Of a stretch of 42,652 nt of DNA, positions 9,885-21,942 are shown in pieces (the stretch's first letter is position 1; the number at the start of each line of letters is the position of its first letter). Where the stretch lies: contig NZ_NPKH01000004.1 of NCBI RefSeq assembly GCF_002284535.1, positions 95,490 through 138,141 on the forward strand, given 5' to 3'. The position numbers and the translations under genes are program-made. The stretch is from Mesorhizobium wenxiniae. GTDB taxonomy: Bacteria; Pseudomonadota; Alphaproteobacteria; Rhizobiales; Rhizobiaceae. The notes beneath the pieces were generated by a model. That model made no database searches and was not told where the DNA came from. It worked only from the letters and a program-made list of their open reading frames with translations.

Positions 9885-10101
9885 TCCAGGCAATCCACCG
9901 TCTCTCGTGCCCCGTAGATTTCCTCGTCTTGCGGGCGTTTCTATGCTGGGCGGCGTGTGACGCATTTTCGAGAATGCCAAAATTCGGACGCCTTGATTTT
10001 TTAGCCCAGCCAATGCTTCGGCGAGCGATTTTGCATTGGCCATGGCCAACAGACCGCCCAAACCGTCATGTCCTGGTAGCAGCAACCAGCGTCGATTGAG
10101 A

Positions 10102-11064
10102 TCAGGCCGCGCCGAGGCGGAGATCGCCCGTCTCAATATGCCGGAGAAACCAGGCATAGGTCTCCTCCAATCCGCTCTGAAGCGAGTATCGCGGACGCCA
10201 GCCCGTGGCAAACAGGCGCGACACGTCCATCAGCTTGCGCGGTGTGCCGTCCGGCTTCGTCGCATCGAATGTGAGCACCGCCTCGGCGCCGACGACGGAC
10301 AGCATGGTGCGGGCCAGCTCGGCGATGGTGATGTCTTCGCCCGAGCCGACATTGACGTGGCTGTCGCCGGAATAGTTTTTCAGCAGCCAGACCAGAGCGT
10401 CGGCGGCGTCGTCGACATGCAGGAACTCGCGCATCGGCGTGCCAGATCCCCAGACCTCCAGGGTTTTGTCGCCGGCGCGCTTGGCCTTGTGCGCCTTGCG
10501 CATAAGGGCTGGTACGACATGGCTGGTGGAGAGGTCGAAATTGTCGCCGGGGCCATAGAGGTTGGTTGGCATCGCCGAGATGTACTCGACACCGTATTGG
10601 CGCCGATAGGCCTGGCACAGCTTCAGCCCGGCGATCTTGGCGATCGCATACCATTCGTTGGTGGGTTCCAGCGGACCGGTCAGCAAGGCGTCCTCGGAGA
10701 TCGGCTGCGCCGCAAATTTCGGATAGATGCAGGACGAACCGAGGAACAGTAATTTCTGCACCTCGTTGCGAAAGGCGCTCTCGATGACATTGGTCTGCAT
10801 GATGAGATTGTCCTGCAGAAAATCGACCGGCAACCTGTTGTTTGCCAGGATACCGCCGACCTTGGCCGCTGCCATCACCACCGCATCGGGCCTGTGGCCA
10901 GCCATCCAGCGCCGAACGCCGGCCTGATCCATGAGATCGAGTTCATCGCGGGATGCGGTCAGGACCTCGCAGTCCTCGTCCGCCAGCCTGCGCAGGATGG
11001 CCGAGCCGACCATGCCGCGATGCCCTGCCACGAAAATGCGCTTGCCGTGAAGGTCGAAATCCAT
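10102..11064 (-). CDS. fcl: GDP-L-fucose synthase
   Basis: A 320-residue short-chain dehydrogenase-type epimerase-reductase that converts GDP-4-keto-6-deoxy-mannose to GDP-L-fucose for surface polysaccharides or Nod-factor decoration (called NolK in some rhizobia). The Rossmann motif is GHRGMVG (residues 14-20) and the catalytic residues are Ser110/111, Tyr139 and Lys143 (YAIAK). SSCIYP, NLYGPGDNFD and REFLHVDD are typical of the family. The start at 11064 is preceded by AGGG. A start 12 codons earlier is open but has no family match. The partner GDP-mannose dehydratase gene is not adjacent. Confidence 0.92.
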   Translation of the reverse strand: MDFDLHGKRIFVAGHRGMVGSAILRRLADEDCEVLTASRDELDLMDQAGVRRWMAGHRPDAVVMAAAKVGGILANNRLPVDFLQDNLIMQTNVIESAFRNEVQKLLFLGSSCIYPKFAAQPISEDALLTGPLEPTNEWYAIAKIAGLKLCQAYRRQYGVEYISAMPTNLYGPGDNFDLSTSHVVPALMRKAHKAKRAGDKTLEVWGSGTPMREFLHVDDAADALVWLLKNYSGDSHVNVGSGEDITIAELARTMLSVVGAEAVLTFDATKPDGTPRKLMDVSRLFATGWRPRYSLQSGLEETYAWFLRHIETGDLRLGAA

Positions 11065-11208
11065 TGGCGTATCCCTATGCAGAACGGCTGCTGTGACCAA
11101 CGGGCGTCGGCGCGCCGGATGGTCCTGCCCTCGGACGCATACCGCATACAGATTTGCCCGGACAAGGCAAATCGGAGACTTGGACGAACTCTTCTTGTGG
11201 TATGGCGG

Positions 11209-12363
11209 TCAGACACCCGCCACGGCGCACAGGCTCTTCATTCTTGCGACGGCAAGCTCCGGGTCGGCCAGCAACCCGGCCTGGTCGGCAAGGCGGAACA
11301 CATCGGCGTAGTGGCAAATGCCGCGCGCCGATTGCATGCCGCCGACCATCGAAAAATGGTCCTGGTGGCCGTTCAGCCACGCCATAAAGACGATACCGGC
11401 CTTGTAGTACTCGGTCGGCGCCTCGAAGATTTTCCACGACAGAGGGACCGTCGGCGCCATCAGCGCGTCATAGCCGGCGCGGTCGCCGTCGGCCAGCCTC
11501 GCCAGCGCGGCATTGGCGACCGGCGCGATGGCGTCGAAAATCCCGAGCAGCGCGTGCGAATGTCTTTCGCCATCGCCGGCGATCAGCTCAGGGTAGTTGA
11601 AATCGTCGCCGGTGAACATGACGACCCCTTCAGGCAACCGGTTGCGCAGGGCAACCTCTTTGCCGGCATCGAGCAGCGATATCTTGATCCCCTCGACCCT
11701 GCCGGCGTGGCTTTCGATGACGGCGATCACCGTGTCGAGCGCGGTGTCGAAATCAGGGCTGCCCCAATAACCCTTCAGCGCCGGATCGAACATGTCGCCC
11801 AGCCAGTGCAGGATGACCGTGCCGGACGCCTGAGACAGGATGCGGTCATAGACGCTGATATAATCGTCGGGACCCTTGGCGACAGCTGCCAGCGCGCGGC
11901 TGGCCATCATGATCGCCTTGCCGCCCAGGCCTTCGATGAAACCGAACTGCTCTTCATAGGCCGCGATGACATCGTCGAGCGTCCTGACGGTGCCTGGCGC
12001 CAGATGGTCTGTTCCGGCACCCGAGGCGAGATCGGCGCCGTCGACGGTTCGCGCCTCGGCGGTCGAGCGGCGGATCAATTCCATGGCGTTTGTCCAGTCG
12101 AAACCCATGCCACGCTGTGCGGTATCCATCGCCTCGGCGATACGAAAGCCGAGCCGCCACAGATGATGGCGGAACGCCATCGTGCGCTCCCAGTCGACCG
12201 CTGGATGAGACCACGGATCGGTCATCGCGAGGGGGTCGGCAACGACATGGGCGGCGGCATAGGCGATGCGGGAAAACCGCGCGCCGATCACCGGCTGTGC
12301 CGGCTGGCCGACAAGGCGGTAGCGAGTGCCGCGACCGCCGTCCTCGGGCAAGGCAATGTCCAT
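11209..12363 (-). CDS. DUF993 protein (dihydrodipicolinate-synthase-like aldolase family)
   Basis: A 384-residue protein of the DUF993 family, usually annotated as dihydrodipicolinate synthase family. Typical stretches are DPWSHPAVDWERTMAFRHHLW, GFDWTNAMELIRRS, TVILHWLGDMFDPALKGYWG, VEGIKISLLDAGKE (a candidate Schiff-base Lys in GIKIS) and VMFTGDDFNYPELI. The reaction is not known to me; aldol cleavage of a keto-acid or keto-sugar would suit the fold. The ATG at 12363 follows AAGGGAGAGA. It is transcribed away from lacI and its promoter carries one of the two operators, so it belongs to the LacI regulon. Confidence 0.82.
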   Translation of the reverse strand: MDIALPEDGGRGTRYRLVGQPAQPVIGARFSRIAYAAAHVVADPLAMTDPWSHPAVDWERTMAFRHHLWRLGFRIAEAMDTAQRGMGFDWTNAMELIRRSTAEARTVDGADLASGAGTDHLAPGTVRTLDDVIAAYEEQFGFIEGLGGKAIMMASRALAAVAKGPDDYISVYDRILSQASGTVILHWLGDMFDPALKGYWGSPDFDTALDTVIAVIESHAGRVEGIKISLLDAGKEVALRNRLPEGVVMFTGDDFNYPELIAGDGERHSHALLGIFDAIAPVANAALARLADGDRAGYDALMAPTVPLSWKIFEAPTEYYKAGIVFMAWLNGHQDHFSMVGGMQSARGICHYADVFRLADQAGLLADPELAVARMKSLCAVAGV

Positions 12364-12385
12364 CGATCTCTCCCTTGACCGCACC

Positions 12386-12414
12386 CCTATAAATGGAACG
12401 TTCCAATAAATCAA
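12386..12414 (-). promoter_or_regulatory. Promoter of the DUF993 gene with LacI operator O1 in its spacer
   Basis: On the minus strand, TTGATT (12414-12409) and TATAGG (12391-12386) have a 17-bp spacer. The spacer contains TGGAACGTTCCA (12394-12405), a perfect 12-bp palindrome of the type bound by LacI-family repressors. Occupancy should block the promoter directly. Confidence 0.75.
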
Positions 12415-12530
12415 CCTTCTACGATTTCTCAGTCCACGAGGCCAAAATGCTGCACGCAACGAGAAAGACCTTTAAAGTGTGGCCTTTAACTCCTAAGAAC
12501 TCGCTTTTCTGAATTCGGGAAAAATCCTGA

Positions 12531-12567
12531 TTGACTCAAATCCAGCTCGGAATTAGAACGTTCCAAT
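12531..12567 (+). promoter_or_regulatory. Promoter of the lacI operon with LacI operator O2 over its -10 box
   Basis: TTGACT (12531-12536), a 17-bp spacer and TAGAAC (12554-12559) form a promoter 44 bases before the lacI start. ATTAGAACGTTCCAAT (12552-12567) is palindromic except for one base pair and shares GAACGTTCCAATAA with the first operator. This fits autorepression of lacI and repression of the genes behind it. The centres of the two sites are about 160 bp apart, which would also permit looping. Confidence 0.75.
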
Positions 12568-12602
12568 AATCTGACCAGAAAAAACCGGGAGGACGGATCT
12601 GG

Positions 12603-16249
<3,647 letters not shown>

Positions 16250-16257
<8 letters not shown>

Positions 16258-17026
16258 GCGTCTCGTCACCTTTGAAACCGACGGCGACCTCGGCATCGTC
16301 ACACTGCGCCGGCCGGAGAAATTCAATGCGCTCGACATCCCGATGCTGCGCGCGCTGGAGGCCGCGCTTGACGCGGCCGAGGCCGCGGACGGTGTCCGCG
16401 TCGTGCTGCTGTGCGGCGAAGGCAAGGGCTTTTGTTCGGGTGGCGATGTCGAAGCGTGGTCGCAAATGAGTGCCGCCGATTTCCAGGTGCAATGGGTGCG
16501 CTACGGCCACCGCGTCTTCGACCGGCTGGCGCGGCTGCGGCAGCCGACCATCGCCGTTCTGTCCGGCCATGCGCTGGGCGGCGGGCTGGAATTGGCGGTC
16601 GCCTGCGACTTCCGCGTCGCCGAGACGCAGGTGAAATTAGGTTTTCCGGAAACCTCAATCGGCGTAGTGCCCGGCTGGTCCGGCACGCAGCGCGCGGTAC
16701 GCCGTTTCGGTGCGCAGACGGTGCGGCGCGTGGCAATCGGCGGCGAAGTTTTCATGGCGGCTGAAGCACTAACACTGGGCATCGTCGACCGGGTGGTCGA
16801 CACAGGCAAGGCATTCACCCAGGCCCAGGGCTGGGCCGGCAAGATTGCCGAGCGCGGCCCGCTGGCAACCGAGGCCGCCAAGCTGATGATCGCGGTCGCC
16901 GAGGGCGAGGAAAGTGCTGCCGCGACAGAGGCGCTGGCCAGCGGCTTCATCGCGCTGACCGGCGACCTCAAGGCCGGCATCGACGCTTTCAAGACCAAGC
17001 AGAAACCAGCGTTTTCAAGATCCTAA
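16250..17026 (+). CDS. Enoyl-CoA hydratase/isomerase (crotonase family)
   Basis: A 258-residue crotonase-fold protein. The oxyanion-hole segments are GFCSGGDVEA and HALGGGLELAVACD. Both glutamates used for hydration are present, in GGGLELA and GFPETSIG. PGWSGTQRAVRRFG follows as in true hydratases. The ATG at 16250 follows GGAG and overlaps the CoA-transferase by 8 bases. The operon suggests it acts on the acyl-CoA made by the CoA-transferase. The substrate is unknown, and dehydration or isomerisation of a hydroxyacyl-CoA from sugar breakdown is possible. Confidence 0.87.
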
Positions 17027-17051
17027 AAAGCATGCGGAACCTGGAAATCAC

Positions 17052-18563
17052 ATGAACTTGCCCCTCACCATCGCCATGCCCGCCGAGGCATCCGCAGGAC
17101 CGAAGACCTACCGGCTGCTGATCGACGGCAAGTTCGTCGATGCCCGCGACGGCCGCACACTGGAGCGCAACAGCCCCGGCCACGGCTTCACCGTTTCGCG
17201 CTATGCACAAGCCGGCGCGGCCGAAGTCGAGGCGGCGGTGACCGCCGCGCACAAGGCTTTTGAGACCGGCCCGTGGCCGCGCATGAAGGCAGCAGAGCGC
17301 GCCGCGATCCTGCTCAAGGCGGCGGACCTGATCGAGGCGCGGCTCGAGGAGATTGCCCGGCTCGACGCGCTGGAATCCGGCAAGCCGATCGCCCAGGCGC
17401 GCGGCGAGATCGGCGGCGCCGTCGACATCTGGCGCTATGCCGCAGCGCTTGCCCGCACGCTCCATGGCGAAAGCTATGCCAATCTCGGCGACGCCATGCT
17501 GGGCGTCGTGCTGCGCGAACCGATCGGCGTCGTCTCGATCATCGCGCCGTGGAATTTTCCGTTCCTCATCGTCAGCCAGAAATTGCCGTTCGCGCTCGCC
17601 GCCGGCTGCACGACGGTGGTGAAGCCGAGCGAGATGACCTCGGCCTCGACCTTCGTGCTCGGCGACATCCTGATGCAGGCCGGCTTGCCGGATGGCGTCG
17701 TCAACATCCTCGCTGGCCTGGGCGCCGATGTCGGCGCGCCGATGGTCAGCCATCAGCTGGTCGAGATGGTGTCGTTCACCGGCTCCACCCGGGTCGGCAA
17801 GATGACCATGGCGTCGGCTGCGAACTCTCTGAAGAAAGTCTCGATGGAGCTCGGCGGCAAGAACGGGCAGATCGTCTTTCCAGACGCCGACCTCGAAGCG
17901 GCGGCCGACGCGGCGGTGTTCGCCGGCTTTTTCAACGCCGGCGAATGCTGCAACGCCGGCAGCCGGCTGATCGTCCACGAGGCGATCGCCGACGACTTCC
18001 TCGGCGCAGTGAAGGCGCTCACCGCAAGGGTCACCGTCGGCGATCCGCTCGATATCAGCACCAAGGTTGGCGCGATGATCTCTTCCGAGCACCTGGCCAA
18101 GGTGACCGGCTATGTGGCGGCGGCGGCAAACGACGGCAGCAGCGTCTACAGCGGCGGCAAGCAGATCGCCTCCAGTGCCGGTCAGTATCTCGACCCGACC
18201 ATCCTTCGCGGCGTCACCGAAGACATGGCCATTGCACGTGAAGAAGTGTTCGGCCCGGTGCTCTCGGTACTGACGTTTGAATCGATTGAAGGGGCGTTGC
18301 GCATCGCCAACAACACGCCCTATGGTTTATCGGCGGGTGTGTGGAGCGCCAGCATCGACACCTGCATGTCGGTGGCGCGGAATGTGCGTTCGGGAACCGT
18401 TTGGGTGAACACGTTCATGGAAGGTTATCCCGAGCTGCCTTTCGGAGGCTACAAGCAGTCCGGTCTCGGACGCGAACTCGGCAAGCGCGCCGTCGAGGAC
18501 TATACCGAGGAAAAGACGATCCAGTTTCATCGCGGCCAGCGCACCGGATGGTGGGTCGGCTGA
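17052..18563 (+). CDS. NAD-dependent aldehyde dehydrogenase
   Basis: A 503-residue class I/II-type aldehyde dehydrogenase. Motifs in order are APWNFPFL, SFTGSTRVGKM (cofactor), MELGGKNGQIVF (general-base Glu), FNAGECCNAGSR (catalytic Cys300, with the usual Gln of GQC changed to Glu), EEVFGPVLSVLTF and PFGGYKQSGLGRELG. It oxidises an aldehyde to the acid, which could feed the CoA-transferase two genes upstream. It starts 26 bases after the hydratase and is in the same operon. The substrate is not evident. Confidence 0.9.
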   Translation: MNLPLTIAMPAEASAGPKTYRLLIDGKFVDARDGRTLERNSPGHGFTVSRYAQAGAAEVEAAVTAAHKAFETGPWPRMKAAERAAILLKAADLIEARLEEIARLDALESGKPIAQARGEIGGAVDIWRYAAALARTLHGESYANLGDAMLGVVLREPIGVVSIIAPWNFPFLIVSQKLPFALAAGCTTVVKPSEMTSASTFVLGDILMQAGLPDGVVNILAGLGADVGAPMVSHQLVEMVSFTGSTRVGKMTMASAANSLKKVSMELGGKNGQIVFPDADLEAAADAAVFAGFFNAGECCNAGSRLIVHEAIADDFLGAVKALTARVTVGDPLDISTKVGAMISSEHLAKVTGYVAAAANDGSSVYSGGKQIASSAGQYLDPTILRGVTEDMAIAREEVFGPVLSVLTFESIEGALRIANNTPYGLSAGVWSASIDTCMSVARNVRSGTVWVNTFMEGYPELPFGGYKQSGLGRELGKRAVEDYTEEKTIQFHRGQRTGWWVG

Positions 18564-18575
18564 GTTGGGAAGAAC

Positions 18576-18593
18576 CCGGCGGACAACCGCCGG
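18576..18593 (+). other. Intercistronic hairpin before the sugar-binding protein gene
   Basis: CCGGCGG-ACAA-CCGCCGG is a perfect 7-bp stem with a tetraloop between the aldehyde dehydrogenase and the binding-protein gene. It has no T-run. Such stems often protect the abundant binding-protein mRNA from decay. Confidence 0.5.
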
Positions 18594-18622
18594 TCGTGTA
18601 GCTGCAACAAGGGAGGAAGTAC

Positions 18623-19876
18623 ATGTTGCGCAAATTGCTTATCGGAACGGCTCTCGGCTCGGGTCTTGCGTTCGCGGCTCACGCTCAGGACGTCAAGGAA
18701 GTCGAGATGCTGCATTGGTGGACGTCTGGCGGCGAAGCGGCTGCTTTGAACGTGCTCAAGGAGGATCTGGCCAAGCAAGGTTTTGCCTGGAAGGACGTGC
18801 CCGTGGCCGGCGGCGGCGGCGACGCCGCCATGACCGCGCTGAAGGCGATGGTCGCGGCTGGCAACTACCCGACCGCCTCCCAGATGCTCGGCTATACCGT
18901 GCTCGATTATGCCGCGGCCGGCGTGATGGGCGACCTGACCGAGACGGCGGTAAAGGAAGGCTGGGACAAATCCGTTCCGGCCGCCCTGCAGAAATTCTCG
19001 GTCTATGACGGCAAGTGGGTCGCGGCTCCGGTCAACGTCCACTCCGTCAACTGGCTGTGGATCAACAAGGCGGTGATGGACAAGATCGGCGGCACCGAGC
19101 CCAAGACCTTCGACGAATTCATCGCGCTGCTCGACAAGGCCAAGGCGGCGGGCGTCATCCCGCTCGCGCTCGGCGGCCAGAACTGGCAGGAAGCCACCAT
19201 GTTCGATTCGGTCGTGCTGTCGACCGGCGGACCTGAGTTCTACAAGAAGGCCTTCAACGACCTCGACGAGGAGCAGCTCAAGTCCGACACGATGAAGAAG
19301 TCGTTCGACCACCTTGCCAAGCTCGTCACCTATGTCGACCCGAACTTCTCCGGCCGCGACTGGAACCTTGCCACCGCCATGGTCATCAAGGGCGATGCGC
19401 TGGTGCAGGTCATGGGCGACTGGGCCAAGGGCGAATTCAACGCCGCCAGGAAGACCCCGGGCACCGACTTCCTGTGTTACCGCTTCCCGGGCACCGACGG
19501 CAGCGTGGTCTACAACTCCGACATGTTCGGCATGTTCGACGTTCCGGAGGACCGCAAGGCCGCCCAGGTTGCGTTAGCCACCGCCACTTTGTCGAAGAGC
19601 TTCCAGTCGGCTTTCAACGTCGTCAAGGGCTCCGTCCCGGCCCGCACCGACGTGCCCGACACCGACTTCGACGCTTGCGGCAAGAAGGGCATGGCCGACC
19701 TGAAGGCCGCCAACGAAGGCGGCACGCTGTTCGGTTCGCTGGCGCAAGGCTATGGCGCGCCGCCGGCCGTCGCCAATGCCTATAAGGACGTCGTCTCGAA
19801 ATTCGTCCACGGCCAGATCAAGACCTCGGACGAGGCCGTGACCCAGCTGGTTAACGCAATCGAAGACGCCAAATAA
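18623..19876 (+). CDS. Sugar ABC transporter substrate-binding protein (glucose/mannose-type, family 1)
   Basis: A 417-residue periplasmic binding protein with a signal peptide ([22 protein letters not shown], cleavage after AHA). The mature part ([54 protein letters not shown]) matches the glucose/mannose-type binding proteins common in rhizobia. It has a strong ribosome site, AGGGAGGA. It captures the sugar for the two permeases and ATPase that follow. The structured spacers on both sides suggest it is made in excess of the membrane parts. Confidence 0.92.
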   Translation: MLRKLLIGTALGSGLAFAAHAQDVKEVEMLHWWTSGGEAAALNVLKEDLAKQGFAWKDVPVAGGGGDAAMTALKAMVAAGNYPTASQMLGYTVLDYAAAGVMGDLTETAVKEGWDKSVPAALQKFSVYDGKWVAAPVNVHSVNWLWINKAVMDKIGGTEPKTFDEFIALLDKAKAAGVIPLALGGQNWQEATMFDSVVLSTGGPEFYKKAFNDLDEEQLKSDTMKKSFDHLAKLVTYVDPNFSGRDWNLATAMVIKGDALVQVMGDWAKGEFNAARKTPGTDFLCYRFPGTDGSVVYNSDMFGMFDVPEDRKAAQVALATATLSKSFQSAFNVVKGSVPARTDVPDTDFDACGKKGMADLKAANEGGTLFGSLAQGYGAPPAVANAYKDVVSKFVHGQIKTSDEAVTQLVNAIEDAK

Positions 19877-19890
19877 GAACCGGCATGAAA

Positions 19891-20019
19891 GGACCTTCCC
19901 CGCTCCGGTGGGGAGGTTCCACCAAGCCAGGATGGTCGGCCTCTGGTCGGAATGGCGCCGGCGATCAACCAACACGCCCCGTCTCGACGGGGCTATCCTT
20001 CCCCGCCTGGCGGTGAAGG
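19891..20019 (+). other. Structured intercistronic spacer after the binding-protein gene
   Basis: The 164-bp gap holds three stems. A long imperfect hairpin lies at 19891-19920 (CCCC/GGGG core). CCCCGT-CTCG-ACGGGG is at 19977-19992. A stem with outer arms CCTTC/GAAGG is at 19997-20019. A GGGAGGAG ribosome site for the permease follows. No T-run ends any stem, so partial attenuation or mRNA protection is more likely than full termination. Confidence 0.55.
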
Positions 20020-20040
20020 GACCCCGAGAGGGAGGAGCCC

Positions 20041-20997
20041 ATGACAACGGTCGCGACCCAGATCAAGCTGACGCCTGAGCATAATGCGCGCCCGCGCGCC
20101 TCGGTGCGTTCGCGCCTGCAGGACGCCCTGCCGAAGATCGTACTGGCGCCAAGCTTTGCGATCACCATCGTCTTCGTCTACGGCTTCATCCTGTGGACGG
20201 TCTATCTGTCCTTCACCAACTCCAAGACCTTCCCGTCCTATGCCATATCAGGGCCGCGCGCCTATCAGCGGCTGTGGCGCTGGACTTTCGAGAGCGACCC
20301 GCCGTCGAGCTGGTACACGTCGATCACCAATATGGGCATTTTCGGCTTTCTCTACATCTTCATCTGCCTGGCGCTCGGCCTTTTCCTGGCCATCCTGCTC
20401 GACCAGAAGATCCGCGGCGAAGGCATGTTGCGGCCGATCTACCTCTACCCGATGGCGCTATCCTTCATCGTCACCGGCGTCGCCTGGAAATGGTTCCTCG
20501 ATCCCGGCCTCGGCCTCGAGCAGACGCTGCACCAGTGGGGCTGGACGAGCTTCCATTTCGACTGGATCAAGAACAAGGATTTCGTCATCTACACCGTGGT
20601 GATCGCCGGCGTCTGGCAGGCGTCCGGCTTCATCATGGCAATGTTCCTCGCCGGCCTGCGCGGCATCGACGGCGAGATCATGAAGGCGGCGCAGATCGAC
20701 GGCGCCACCACTTTCCAGCTCTATCGCCGGATCGTCATCCCGCTGCTGCGGCCGGTGTTCCTCTCGGCCTTCATCGTGCTCGCCCACCTCGCCATCAAGT
20801 CCTACGATCTGGTCGTAGCGCTGACCAGCGGCGGGCCGGGCGGCTCGGCCTGGCTGCCTTCGAATTTCATGTATGAGTACACCTTCAAGCGCAACGAAAT
20901 GGCCGTCGGCTCGGCCAGCGCCGTAATCATGCTGATGACCATCACCGCGATCATCGTGCCCTACCTCTATTCCGAGCTCAGGGAGCGGCCGCGATGA
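20041..20997 (+). CDS. Sugar ABC transporter permease (MalF/UgpA type)
   Basis: A 318-residue inner-membrane protein with about six membrane spans. The EAA loop that contacts the ATPase is at about residues 213-232 (IMKAAQIDGATTFQLYRRIV, followed by IPLLRPV). The N-terminal cytosolic stretch is about 35 residues. Its stop overlaps the next start (ATGA). It forms the channel with the next gene product. Confidence 0.92.
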   Translation: MTTVATQIKLTPEHNARPRASVRSRLQDALPKIVLAPSFAITIVFVYGFILWTVYLSFTNSKTFPSYAISGPRAYQRLWRWTFESDPPSSWYTSITNMGIFGFLYIFICLALGLFLAILLDQKIRGEGMLRPIYLYPMALSFIVTGVAWKWFLDPGLGLEQTLHQWGWTSFHFDWIKNKDFVIYTVVIAGVWQASGFIMAMFLAGLRGIDGEIMKAAQIDGATTFQLYRRIVIPLLRPVFLSAFIVLAHLAIKSYDLVVALTSGGPGGSAWLPSNFMYEYTFKRNEMAVGSASAVIMLMTITAIIVPYLYSELRERPR

Positions 20998-21938
20998 GCG
21001 TCATTGCCACGCCCGCTCGCCAGAGCACTGGCGGCATCAGCGCCAGGACCGTCAACCGCATCGTCGTCTACGGCCTGCTGGCGCTGTTCGCACTGTTCTA
21101 CCTGATGCCGCTGTTCGTCATGCTGGTGACTTCGTTCAAGACGATGGACGAGATCCAGAACGGCAACATGCTGGCGCTGCCGCAGGCGCCGACCTTCGAA
21201 CCATGGCTTAAGGCGTGGGGCGAGACCTGCGTCGGCCTGACCTGCGCCGGCATCAAGGGCTATTTCTGGAACTCCATCAAGATGGTGGTTCCGGCGGTGC
21301 TGATCTCGACATTGCTCGGCGCGATCAACGGCTATGTCCTGACCAAATGGCGCTTCCGCGGCCACACGGTGGTTTTCGGGCTGATGCTGTTTGCCTGCTT
21401 CATCCCGTTCCAGTCGGTGCTGTTGCCGATGGCGACGATCCTCGGCAGCCTCGGCCGTTTCGGCGTGACGCTGCGAAACGCAACGGGATTTTCATTCGGC
21501 TTGGGCAATCCGACGGTCAACCTGGTCTTTGTCCACGTCGTCTATGGGCTCGGCTTCACCACCTTGTTCTTCCGCAACTATTACGAGGCCTTCCCGACCG
21601 AACTGGTCAAGGCGGCACAGGTCGACGGCGCCAGCTTCTTCCAGATTTTCCGGCGCATCATGCTGCCGAATTCGATGCCGATCTTCGTCGTCACCGTCAT
21701 CTACCAGTTCACCAACATCTGGAACGACTTCCTGTTCGCCTCGGCCTATGCCGGCACCGGTGACGCGATGCCGATGACCGTGGCGCTGAACAACGTCGTC
21801 AATACCTCGACCGGTGTCGTCGAATACAACGTCAACATGGCAGCGGCGATGATCGCCGCACTGCCGACCCTTCTCGTCTACGTGGTCGCTGGCCGCTATT
21901 TCGTGCGCGGCCTGATGGCCGGCGCCGTCAAAGGATAA
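20994..21938 (+). CDS. Sugar ABC transporter permease (MalG/UgpE type)
   Basis: A 314-residue second channel subunit with about six spans. The EAA loop reads ELVKAAQVDGASFFQIFRRI. Loss of hydrophobicity around MDEIQNGNML to IKGYFWN marks the large first periplasmic loop. It starts on the preceding stop codon and ends four bases before the ATPase gene. Confidence 0.92.
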   Translation: MSVIATPARQSTGGISARTVNRIVVYGLLALFALFYLMPLFVMLVTSFKTMDEIQNGNMLALPQAPTFEPWLKAWGETCVGLTCAGIKGYFWNSIKMVVPAVLISTLLGAINGYVLTKWRFRGHTVVFGLMLFACFIPFQSVLLPMATILGSLGRFGVTLRNATGFSFGLGNPTVNLVFVHVVYGLGFTTLFFRNYYEAFPTELVKAAQVDGASFFQIFRRIMLPNSMPIFVVTVIYQFTNIWNDFLFASAYAGTGDAMPMTVALNNVVNTSTGVVEYNVNMAAAMIAALPTLLVYVVAGRYFVRGLMAGAVKG

Positions 21939-21942
21939 TCGC

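Noticed and set aside
9873..10043. 56-codon minus-strand frame beginning MANAKSLAEALAG
   Set aside because: The start looks protein-like, but there is no ribosome site and the 3' end runs antisense into tRNA-Val. Too weak to call.
10894..12378. 494-codon open frame on the plus strand
   Set aside because: It runs opposite both fcl and the DUF993 gene, so it crosses two real genes and their spacer.
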